64,000 nucleotides of DNA, taken from the NCBI RefSeq assembly GCF_000499385.1, contig NW_013654755.1, forward strand, positions 1-64,000. The letters are read 5' to 3'. The DNA is from Eimeria necatrix. Lineage: Eukaryota > Apicomplexa > Conoidasida > Eucoccidiorida > Eimeriidae. Below the pieces are notes generated by a model that worked only from the letters and a program-made list of their open reading frames with translations, was not told where the DNA came from and searched no databases. Positions 1 through 8,795 of this stretch are shown piece by piece. Every line of letters starts with the position of its first letter. The stretch's first letter is position 1. A program made the position numbers and the translations under genes.

Positions 1-125
1 GTCTGAAGCCCACCGTGGCAGAGCGGCCGCATGGGCATAAGGAGGCGCCCCCACAGGTGATACCTATGACCAATGTTATGCCAGGGGACAGTCCCTTCGT
101 CACGTGAAACCAATTCCAGTCCGCT

Positions 126-890
126 ATGAGTGTGATAAGAACTGTTATAGGGGGGACCGTGGAATCCGGCGCAACGACTCCCATACTACCAGAAGACGGC
201 AGCACTATGCAGGCCTTTCTGCTGCGCATCGAGCGCCGGTACACCCAGATGGGATTGGAACTGCGCGAGTGGGGAAATGCACTTATAGGCCACCTTGTGG
301 GACCGGCTCTAACGTATTGGATCTATCTACGGAGAACTATTGACCTAAGCGACTGGGCGACAGTACAGCGCAGGCTTTTGGAGCGGTTTGACAGAACAAT
401 GTCGCAGAGTCAATTGTTAACGGAGTTGGCTAAAATACGGTGGAATGGTAACCCGAAGGAATACACGGACCGATTTGCGGCTGTGGCGGAGCGTGGTTTG
501 GGTCTTCCCCCCGACGAACTGGCGGACTATTACTGCACCGGGCTACGGACAGACCTCCATCTTCTAATAACCAATAACGGACAGGTGAAATATCAGTCAT
601 GGGAACAAGCGGCGACAGTCGCAACACGGCTCTACAAGCCCAAGCAGAGTGCGCTGGAACTCGGAGAAAGGACCAGTCGAGCCATTAGGGCTGCTATCCA
701 AGCTAATGGACCCCGTGGGCCCCAGGAATTTGAAAATCGCCCTGGGGGAACCCACACGAACTGCTTTGAGTGTAAGGGTCGCGGACATCCGGCACGTGTC
801 TGTCCCAGCAAAGGAGAACGTACCAAACGTCGGGGGGAAATATGCAAGAAGTGTGGCGGTGTGGGACACTATGCTCGGGACTACGTATGA
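126..890 (+). CDS. Retrotransposon Gag (capsid plus zinc knuckles)
   Basis: A 254-residue protein with a retrotransposon-gag helical core at about residues 40-150, including the WGNALIGHLVG-type segment and the RFDRTMSQSQ region typical of gypsy Gag. Two CCHC zinc knuckles follow near the C-terminus. The first (CFECKGRGHPARVC) is intact, with spacing C-x2-C-x4-H-x4-C. The second begins CKKCGGVGHYARD but has Tyr where the last Cys should be, and the frame stops two codons later. The protein would bind element RNA and build a capsid-like particle. Overlapping frames at 104-343 and 649-906 are shadows. The downstream protease is in another frame after about 300 bases of interrupted sequence, which suggests decay rather than a programmed frameshift. 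Confidence 0.85.
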   Translation: MSVIRTVIGGTVESGATTPILPEDGSTMQAFLLRIERRYTQMGLELREWGNALIGHLVGPALTYWIYLRRTIDLSDWATVQRRLLERFDRTMSQSQLLTELAKIRWNGNPKEYTDRFAAVAERGLGLPPDELADYYCTGLRTDLHLLITNNGQVKYQSWEQAATVATRLYKPKQSALELGERTSRAIRAAIQANGPRGPQEFENRPGGTHTNCFECKGRGHPARVCPSKGERTKRRGEICKKCGGVGHYARDYV

Positions 891-1193
891 ACGAAGCCGG
901 CCCTAGCCGGTGGACAAGAGCAGTAGGGAGCCCACCCGTCCTAGCACTGAGACGACGGAATGATTAAACGTGCGGGCCTAGGCGTGGTTCGAGACGAGCG
1001 TTCTAGGCCGCGTAGCCATGGCAAAGGGATGATGTGTGCGGTAGCGACAGGCCCCAATGCCATTCCAGTCTCCCTTGAGTGGGAAACCAACTCCTCCGCA
1101 CTGCGGAAAGAACTAATACGAGCTATGGGCACGTGGAAGGGACTCACCCGCTTTCGGAAACGCGGCGTGAGTCTGGGTCAGCGTCGATCCTGA

Positions 1194-1892
1194 GTGAAGA
1201 GACTCCGGACGCGACGACGGATAGCAGCAGGAAGTCTGCAGAGGCAACACAAGACGGCTATAGGTCAGACGCGACAGAGATTGTGTCACACTGGTGGAGG
1301 AAAGACTTGCACGAAAGAGTCTTACGACCAAGGGGGAGCGTTGTGTTGTGTGGGTGCGACGGCGGTACTTCGCGTTGAGCTCGCAGGGAGTCCTTGTGAG
1401 GCCCTCTTGGACACTGGGGCTTCGAGAAGTTTCATTAGTCCTAAAACAGTTGAACGACTGCAGCTGAAAGTGCGGAGGCTTCCAAAAGAACATAGGTTCA
1501 CCGTAGCTACAGGTGCACAGCTACGCATTGATCGGGTTGTAACGGGATTGACGATGTGGTGCGGACATGCACGTTTTTCCGGGGACTTTTTAGCGGGACC
1601 CGTTCCCTATGACTTAGTCTTGATTATGGATTGGCTGACGGAACACAAGGTGGCCTGGTATTTTCAGTCTGACAAACTCCGAACCTATGTGAAGGGCCAG
1701 TGGTGCGAGTTACCGGTCGTTCGGACTGGTGAAGCAAAGCTGCAAGGTGACAGTCCCACCGTAGTCCATTTAAGGACCCCAGCAGAGCAAGCATTTGAGA
1801 TATTGGCCAAACAAGTGGCGGGTATGTCAGCCGAGGAGGCCGAATCGAACGGACAGATTTTGAAAAACTTAAGAATTATTGCGTTTCGATAA
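1194..1892 (+). pseudogene. Retrotransposon aspartic protease (retropepsin) segment of a broken pol
   Basis: The frame contains the catalytic triad LLDTGAS at about residues 71-77, followed by the flap region and the GPVPYDLVLIMDWL segment. This matches the conserved YD(V/L)ILGMDWL block of gypsy proteases, with Ile in place of the usual Gly. The product would cleave the element's polyprotein as a dimer. The first 50 or so residues are Arg/Thr-rich and probably not real protease, so the true coding start is uncertain. The frame ends at 1892 just before the RT block begins in another frame, so pol is interrupted. I call it a pseudogene because no continuous pol exists. Confidence 0.75.
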
Positions 1893-1930
1893 AAATAAGC
1901 TACAGTTTCCAGGAAATGGGCATACGTTAG

Positions 1931-2200
1931 GTGCCGTTTGTAGGTCCTGCTCGAGGGGCAGGTAGCAGCGTAGTCGCAGCAGTAGGCGCTGTGCACTACA
2001 CTAAGGAAGACCGTTGGAAGACGGCTTTCCGTTCCGTTCTCGGACTTTTCGAGTGCCGAGTAATGCCCTTTGGCCTTAAGGGCGCTCCAGCTGCGTTCCA
2101 TGCTAACATTAATGCCTATCTACAACCTTTATTAGGACAGGGCGTTATTGTGTACCTAGATGGTGTACTTTATCTACCCTCCCGAACCACTGCCCACTGA
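1931..2200 (+). pseudogene. Reverse transcriptase fragment with mutated active site
   Basis: About 70 recognisable residues of a gypsy-type RT palm: KTAFRS...GLFECRVMPFGLKGAPAAFHANINAYL...VIVYLDG. The VMPFGL and APAAF blocks are diagnostic. The normal YLDD catalytic motif reads YLDG because the second Asp codon is GGT. This loses a metal-binding Asp and should abolish polymerase activity. The frame runs to a stop about 11 residues after the motif. Fingers, connection and RNase H are missing or unreadable. A short open stretch at 2329-2577 could be an RNase H remnant, but I cannot align it. Confidence 0.8.
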
Positions 2201-2986
2201 CTTTATGGTCCTCCCACTACTTCTCCATTTGCTTGTTAGTGTCCGTCAAGCCTTTCACAAGCCTCAGGAATGTCGCCACAAGATCCAGTGGTAGAAACGA
2301 CTAAAGTGCTCGCTGGTCATGAAAACTGATGGGGAATTTTTCTCTAGAGAGTCATTCTTTGGGGGCTGCGACGGGGAAATGGACCGAGGGCGCAATGTCG
2401 AATCGAGAGCTCGGTGTCACAGCTCGTTTCACGTACCTTCTGAGCCGTCTTCCCTTTGATCCATCAACTTTTCTTAAGCTATGTACCCCAGTTATAGGTA
2501 TATCCCTCGCACTGGCCCATAACTACACGCCATACTTGGAAGCACGCTTGTCACTCGCCTCCAAAACATACACGTAAGGAGGTTTTGCCGACGCGGCGTC
2601 AGCATGGAAATCCTTCTTCCAGTAATGCACATGAGCGCCGAGTATTCTGGAGCACTAGAATACACTTCTACTGAGAGCAGCTTGTGCCAGAAGCTAAAGT
2701 AACGTCTACCACCATGACAAAACATGATAAAAACCCACACTTTTGCAATCCTGAATGAAGTGAGAAAGAATTTAAGCCGGCTTTTGTTTGCTTACACAAG
2801 GAGCTGCGGCGGCGGCCCTCTTGCTAAGCTCTTAACTGCCAGCGATGTAAAAAGTGCTCCCATTACTTTTTCCGTGAGGACTACCAAGTGCCACGTGAGC
2901 TGTTGGTGCGTTGTGAGCATGGAGGGAACAGGAAGTACCTTGAGGGTCTATAAGGTTGGGAAATATATGGAGAAGAAACTGCGTAT

Positions 2987-3112
2987 GATTTTCTTGCCAG
3001 GTCCGTATCTCTATAGCGCAGTGTTCGACAGATGTAGTATGTTGCGGAAGATTTTCTTGCCAGGTCCGTACCTCTGTAGCACAGTGTTCGACAGCTGTAG
3101 TGTGTTGCGGAA
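2987..3112. repeat. Tandem duplication, 2 x 63 bases
   Basis: Copies at 2987-3049 and 3050-3112 begin GATTTTCTTGCCAGGTCCGT and differ at only a few positions. The period is a multiple of three and stays open on both strands: on the plus strand each unit encodes a 21-residue unit containing IFLPGPYL. No domain or splice context proves that it is translated. Confidence 0.85.
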
Positions 3113-3995
3113 CTGGTCATAGAATATCTAAGTCTCAAGGGCCTTGTAAGGCAATGCATTGTAGTCTTATTCACGCAAATGGCTCACTTATGTTGGTTTT
3201 GTTGTTTAAATTAGTCTTCAGTACGAATGCGTGGCTAGCAGGATGCTGCCTAAACCATTGGCTCGTACACAAGAATTGCATGTAAATTGCAGTCCTTAGC
3301 TCATTGCGGTCCAGCAAGTAACCTCCTTCCGTTCCCTAAAGGTTCAATCTTCTAAACAATGCGAATATTTCGGAGGGAACTAATTATTCACTTGTTGAAT
3401 GGAATGCTAGCTCGTCGGCCGGTCGCGGTGCGGCAACTGATCGAAGCTTCAAAATATTGCCCAACTATCTTGATCCCACGCACCCGTCTTTGTCATGAAA
3501 ATATTGGGTGCTCCAATGCTAATCTAGGTCTCGCGAGGTATTATCCTGCTACAGTTCTCGCGAAACCTTACATCGCCGAGGGGAAACTATTGGAGTGCTG
3601 TAGGCAAGCAATTGTATGCATTACCCGTCTTTAATGCTAAAGTTGTTCTATGCAGGAAAATTTTGGATATCCCTGATGCTGCAGCAAGTAATATAATCTT
3701 CGATCCTAGTACTCTCTGTTAGTATGGAATTCTTTCGTTTCTCGGAGAGGATACCGTTCCTGATGCTTGTGGGGACGCCGAGCTCATATTTTTTCCCGAA
3801 CAAGCCGCTGCCGGGAATTTCATGCATGAAACATATTCAAAAGTATTTGAAAGTGGTCTAATCTCTTGAAGTGCTTCATCTAAAAACTGTTTTACGTACA
3901 AATTAACCGCTGGTGCACCTCGGAGGCGTATCCATTTCGCCGGCTCGTGCTCCTGACGAAGGGGGCAGTTTGCGGAAGCTGGATGCGGCAGCTCT

Positions 3996-4020
3996 GCATG
4001 AATATGAAAAATATTCATGC
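3996..4020. repeat. Perfect 10-bp inverted repeat
   Basis: GCATGAATAT is followed by a GAAAA loop and its exact complement ATATTCATGC. The arms also contain GCATG at both ends. It lies 430 bases upstream of the membrane-protein gene at 4447. The function is unknown. Confidence 0.85.
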
Positions 4021-4446
4021 TTAGATTCCACACTGCAGTGCAAGCGTTTCGCTAGTCCGTGCATTGTTTTCTTCGCCCATTCAAACTTGACATTGCGAAT
4101 TCCGAACAGCGTTGCCTTTGTCTGTCGCACTGCCGAGACAGGCCTCCAACGACAGCGGGCTGGCGATTCCTCTCAGACACTGAAATATCTTTGCAGCCTA
4201 TAGCAGCTCCACCAACCGTATACTAGGAGACTGTTCATACTTCGTAGTGACTGATCATTTCGCCTTGCTGGCTTCAGCATCGACTCCTCCGCTTTCCCTA
4301 GCACGTTGAGGTGGCAACGCGCTCATGCATTTGCGATTTTATCAGTTGCAATTCGTGTGGCGAAAATATTCGTGCATAAGTGATGGCTAGATGAGCAGAA
4401 CCAGGATTAAAGCGCAGTCTCACAAAAAACCTCGCCTATTGCAGGA

Positions 4447-6693
4447 ATGTGGAAGCTACCATCCCCTGCGCATGTGATGTTCCTCGTTGCTCTTTCATCC
4501 ACCGAACCACATGAAATCAGCCCGAGTACTGTTGTTCCCCCAGGTCAGGGCTACCTCGTGGAGACGGTCCCTAATTGGCCTGTTCCCCCTGTAACACCAG
4601 ACCAACTGCAATATTACCACCGAAGCAGTTCCTCTCCTCAAGGATTATTGCCCTTTGTTGCAGGAGTCGCCAGTACCCTTGTGCTTCTATACCTTATCTT
4701 AAGCTGTTACCTCCAAATCCATACTGTTGCGGCTAACTTTACTCATTCCCGCTACCTAGCGGAAGGACCATCTCGAGCGTGTGTTGCTGGAGGGGACAGT
4801 GCCACGGATTTTACAAGTCCAGAGGATTTAAAGGCAGTTTCCGCCGCAAATGGCCAGCTCTTTTTTCTAAGTCTCGCAGATGGTGAAGCAGCGAATCTCA
4901 CGCAACAAGAGCGCTTGTCCGTTGCAGACGCCAAGTGTTGCTTGAACACTTCAGTTGACCGGCTTCGAGTTCTGGCCAGGGAACTCCAGACGGCTTTTGG
5001 AGACGAATTAGAGAGAAAATCCAGAGAGAGAGATGATCTACGAGCCCGACTCAGACACCTGAGTTGGAATTCTGCTCAGGATGTTGCTGCATTACTTTAT
5101 AGGTCCAGCTCATATGGCACAGGACGAGCGCTGTCACGTGACGCAGCTGCAGCTATTGTTGCGGCGAAGAGAGTCAATAATCCGAGCAAGCGCATGCCAA
5201 GTGCGCTGACAGAAAAGGATCGAGAGACCGTACAGTGTCTAGTGAAGCATCTCCGCCAGGAAATATGTGAGATCACCTCTATGCTTCGGGCACAACGCGA
5301 AATTGGGGCTGACGAAGTTGAGCGTGCGAATACAGTTTTAGTCGACGTGGAATACACAACCTTGCAACTACGCTCTGCCAACCTGCTTGATGTCTCAACA
5401 TCACTAGAAGAAGCTTCGCGGCAGGTCCGAGAGTTGGTCTCCCAGGGCACACACAGACCAAAAAAGAAGAGCAGTTGGCTCGGATTTATGTCAAGGCTTT
5501 CCATTGGTAGTTCTAGAGCTGAATCTAGGCAAAATTTGGCAGAACAAGCGCCTCAGAACCCTTCGGCAGCATCGAAATCAACTGGTGTCCCAACAGAACA
5601 GGCTCCAATGAGCACACAAGGCGGCCTTTCGACACCTCTCTTATCCCGCCAATCGCCTCTAAGAAGATCCGTCTCTGCAACATCCCGTAAGCCGCCACCC
5701 GGTCCAGGAGGTCATGGCAACCGGAGCCGTCAGAAGGCCGACAAACCTCGCCGGCCTGGACCCTCTTCGGTACCGAGACGGCCACCCCTGAACGAAGACG
5801 AAGTGATGCAACATATCAAGGATTTATTACTATGGATTCCTAAGGCGCAGACCATTCTCGACAAGGCGTGCAGAGGCGTTGTTCTCGATGAATTCGATGT
5901 TACTGTGTCGGAAGGGGCCGAAACATATAAAATTATCGCTAGTGTCGAGGTGGAAGAATCGGTTAGCTCCGCAAGAAGGTCAGCTTTTACGGAGGCGAGA
6001 GCGCGAGTGCACGGTTTGTTAGGAAGCCTGCATGAACAACTGTCAGATGATTGGTTGAAGAGGGCTTTGCAAAGTATCTATACGGTGAAGTGTGCGCAGC
6101 GGGATTTGCTACAAGCTAAGATAAAAGGCTCAACAGATAGGATTCCACATGCAGGGGATCCTTACATCGGTAAAGCACTGTATCTCAAGAGTGCTGTGGA
6201 TTTAGGAACTCGGACCTTAGAATCAATATCTCGCTGTGGTTGTGGTCATTTGCCTTGCGCCGATGCGGGCCTTTGTGATACCCTAGAAGACCTTGAAACT
6301 CTCCTCTTTGATGCGAAGTCGGATCTGGAGAATGTAGTGGACGCAGCTGCTTCCGTTTGGATATTGACTGTACAAGGACACACACAAACAGGCAGGCCAG
6401 AAGCATCTGACACACCACACACCTCTTCTGCAGAGCCGTCTGCAACCAGTCAACAGGACGAAAAAGAGAACATGCTAAAAGAGGCAGCAAGTATCCTGGA
6501 GGTACTCGAAAGCTTTGAGAGGCCCACAACGAAGCTTGCAGAACTCAAAGACGCCTTAAAAGGATTGTGTCCCGAGCTTGCTAGGCAGGAAGAAAGTTCC
6601 ACAAGAAGCTCAAGCATCCGACGTCTCTTGCAGTTAACTCTGAAAAGTCCCTCGTTGCGCAGGAGTAAATCGACGCCCAAGTCACTGACGTGA
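4447..6693 (+). CDS. Paralogue A of an unrecognised single-pass membrane, coiled-coil protein family (748 aa)
   Basis: The N-terminus (MWKLPSPAHVMFLVALSS) looks like a signal peptide or hydrophobic leader. One strong membrane helix lies at about residues 67-89. A juxtamembrane RYLAEG...C motif follows, then a charged coiled-coil block. The family signature at about 201-242 reads RLRHLSW..AQ...LLYRS...GRALSRDAA. It is the most diverged of the four local copies: Ser replaces Gly in LGW, and ARD is lost. A Ser/Pro/Lys-rich disordered linker covers roughly 345-455. A helical C-terminal region (about 455-720) contains a Cys-rich CGCGHLPC patch. No intron is needed. The ATG follows an AG acceptor-like site by two bases. 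The gene is convergent with paralogue B. A secretory-pathway or surface location is inferred from the leader plus helix; the function is unknown. Confidence 0.85.
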   Translation: MWKLPSPAHVMFLVALSSTEPHEISPSTVVPPGQGYLVETVPNWPVPPVTPDQLQYYHRSSSSPQGLLPFVAGVASTLVLLYLILSCYLQIHTVAANFTHSRYLAEGPSRACVAGGDSATDFTSPEDLKAVSAANGQLFFLSLADGEAANLTQQERLSVADAKCCLNTSVDRLRVLARELQTAFGDELERKSRERDDLRARLRHLSWNSAQDVAALLYRSSSYGTGRALSRDAAAAIVAAKRVNNPSKRMPSALTEKDRETVQCLVKHLRQEICEITSMLRAQREIGADEVERANTVLVDVEYTTLQLRSANLLDVSTSLEEASRQVRELVSQGTHRPKKKSSWLGFMSRLSIGSSRAESRQNLAEQAPQNPSAASKSTGVPTEQAPMSTQGGLSTPLLSRQSPLRRSVSATSRKPPPGPGGHGNRSRQKADKPRRPGPSSVPRRPPLNEDEVMQHIKDLLLWIPKAQTILDKACRGVVLDEFDVTVSEGAETYKIIASVEVEESVSSARRSAFTEARARVHGLLGSLHEQLSDDWLKRALQSIYTVKCAQRDLLQAKIKGSTDRIPHAGDPYIGKALYLKSAVDLGTRTLESISRCGCGHLPCADAGLCDTLEDLETLLFDAKSDLENVVDAAASVWILTVQGHTQTGRPEASDTPHTSSAEPSATSQQDEKENMLKEAASILEVLESFERPTTKLAELKDALKGLCPELARQEESSTRSSSIRRLLQLTLKSPSLRRSKSTPKSLT

Positions 6694-8795
6694 CAGCTGT
6701 GCCACCTACGCTCCAGCGCCAGCAGCCCTGAACTCCTAAGAACCATCCCGTTAGTTCAGAGCTCGCAGGGCCGCATGCCAATGAAAGCTTGTTGATTCCT
6801 AGAATGCGATGATAGGCTGGTTAAAGAAGCCAAATGGCGTATTTTTGACTTGGTTCTTTTTGTCTTGCGGCTGAGGCATATGTTCAGTGGTACACGGAAG
6901 CTCACACGCATTGGAAAAGGACGTAATTTCTGTGTAACAGTCCCACAGGAGTGATGCTGTATTGTTGCATCACGAATTGGGTGGCGTTCTGCCGTGGCAT
7001 CGGCTTTGCTGGTCAAGCTGGATTTTTTCGAGCGCGGCAACAGTGCCTGTGAGCAGCGAGCATGTTGAAGGATAATATGCAAGTTGTCACTTCCCGTTGA
7101 ATTGAGCCAATTTACGTCCCTTTGTGGTTTTGGCTCCTTAGAAACTTGTATTGGACAGTTATTGGGGCAGACAAAGCAGCCGCCCCAACAGTTGGCTTGC
7201 CGGCAAGCTAGACTAGTATTTTGGGTCCGACCCGGCGTCAGTTTTACATTCCTTGCAAAAGGCAAAATACAGTGTGCTTTTGCAAAGCAGAGAGTACTTC
7301 TGTAAAGTCCTTGTCAACAAATTGTTTGTAGTGAATCGGCTGGATGAGAAACCAACCTTTGGAAAATCAATGCTTCGAAGTCCACTGCAAGCAAAGATTT
7401 CGAAGTACGTGGTGGCTGTTGTGCACGCAGCTACTGGCATGCCAGCCTTCTATAAGCATGGAGAGCCAGCAGTGCAATACAGCATTTCTGTAGAACACTC
7501 TGCTTACAGACAGACCTGATACTGATCGCTCTAGAAAACATTTGCAAGCGCGCCACAGCAATAGCACCAGACTCCCTCGGCTATACAGGCGCTTCAAGAC
7601 ATTCATATGGGCTAGTTTGGGCACTCAACAAGACGCGCCAAGTAGCAGCAGCGTCCCGCTAGTCGTTGCAATGCACAAATGTTAAAATGTACAAACTGTC
7701 GCTGTCAGAATGGGGGTTCCAAATAGTTATGGGAACAGAAGGTATTTGTTTCCTGCTGGACCCAGACAAATCCCCAACTATATAAGTACACTTGCACTTA
7801 TCGAATACGTGGGAATTTGCTAGGCGTCGTCGTTTCTGCACACGTACCCTACACTGAGCTGCTTTACAAATAGTGATGATTCGCCGCTCATGTAGATACT
7901 TTACGCGCAGCCCTTTACTCTTTTCAAAGAAGCACACAGCCTTGCATCGCCCGCATCATCTGTATTCCTCGCAGAAGCAAGCACCGAAATGCTTCCAGAG
8001 CAAGTACAGGAAACAGGGAGGCAGTTCGGTCGCAGCATTACGAGGGAAATGGGATAGTCATTTTTCGTGCTCTATGGACTGAATCCATTCGCATGCCGTT
8101 ATCAATTCTCGAGAGCTTCTCCCGAATTTCAATTCTGTGCTTTTTTACATCCCTCGAGAAAGAGATTGCTGTCCATCAACAAGTCCGTGGTTTGTTCAAT
8201 CGCTTTCTCAACAATATTTGGGTTGCATCTGCACACAGTTCCCTCTGCCCTCCAGCAGTGACAGCAGGCACGTTCACTTGAATATTCCACGCTGAGTTGA
8301 TGCAAAGCTCAAGAGATTCACAAAAACCCCAGCGTCTGAATATTCCGAATTACACAAATCTTGGCACAAATTGTGGTCACGGTTGCAACGCCTTCGGCAC
8401 CTGACTTAATGCTTTGAGTAGTCCCAAAGATGTGCACTTCCATGCATATGTACATGCACTCACCAGAGTGCATGTGTGGACCTCCATACATGCATTTTGG
8501 TGCATGTAGGCCAATATCGCATGACATGCGTCGATCATGCGATTAAAGATGTTTCCCTCACGGAGAATAGTGATCCTCCGAAGGCTGCTTGCCGCTTGGC
8601 GGGGAAAAATGGATGGGCCGCCTGCGTCGGAGGCGTCAAGAAGGCTGTTACGGAAAATCACGATAATAACACTTGCGTGATAATGAAGCCTTCCATTGTT
8701 GTGCTGACGGCAAGACTTGGCGTAGAGGAACGTCCAGCTTGTCCCGACTTGCACACAAATTGTACGCTGCTTAGCAAGAAAGGACAGCGGCATTG
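6694..8795. other. Intergenic between convergent paralogues A and B
   Basis: No frame has a recognisable domain or good splice context. It contains both 3' flanks and, at 8441-8540, a dense cluster of GCATG/CATGC motifs listed separately. Confidence 0.55.
8441..8540. promoter_or_regulatory. Cluster of eight GCATG/CATGC motifs in 100 bases
   Basis: GCATG or its complement occurs at 8441, 8453, 8470, 8489, 8502, 8519, 8525 and 8536. The core GCATG is shared with the TGCATGC element bound by ApiAP2 factors in several apicomplexans. The cluster is downstream of both neighbouring genes (A plus, B minus), so it is not an obvious promoter for them. It could serve an unannotated transcript, act as an enhancer-like or structural element, or simply be a degenerate short repeat. 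Confidence 0.4.

Larger units (their letters stand above)
1..2320 (+). mobile_element. Decayed Ty3/gypsy-like (chromovirus-type) retroelement, left side cut by the window
   Basis: Three coding blocks lie in the order gag, aspartic protease, reverse transcriptase, all on the plus strand and in different frames. That order is typical of LTR retrotransposons, and protease before RT with MPFGL and YLD motifs points to the Ty3/gypsy group. I see no integrase, no chromodomain, no RNase H that I can defend, and no LTR pair, so the element is truncated or broken on the right near 2.2-2.6 kb and may extend beyond the left edge. Gypsy-type chromoviruses are known from Eimeria genomes. The mutated catalytic motif, the stop codons between blocks and the missing integrase indicate a dead copy. 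Confidence 0.8.
2201..4446. other. Intergenic, no supported gene
   Basis: Only short frames without recognisable domains are present. It holds a two-copy 63-base tandem repeat (2987-3112) and a perfect hairpin (3996-4020), both listed separately. The last part is the 5' flank of the next gene. It ends in CTCGCCTATTGCAG two bases before the ATG, which looks like a 3' splice site of a possible 5'-UTR intron. Confidence 0.6.

Noticed and set aside
2329..2577. RNase H or integrase domain of the retroelement
   Set aside because: No catalytic residues or zinc finger could be aligned; at best a degraded remnant.
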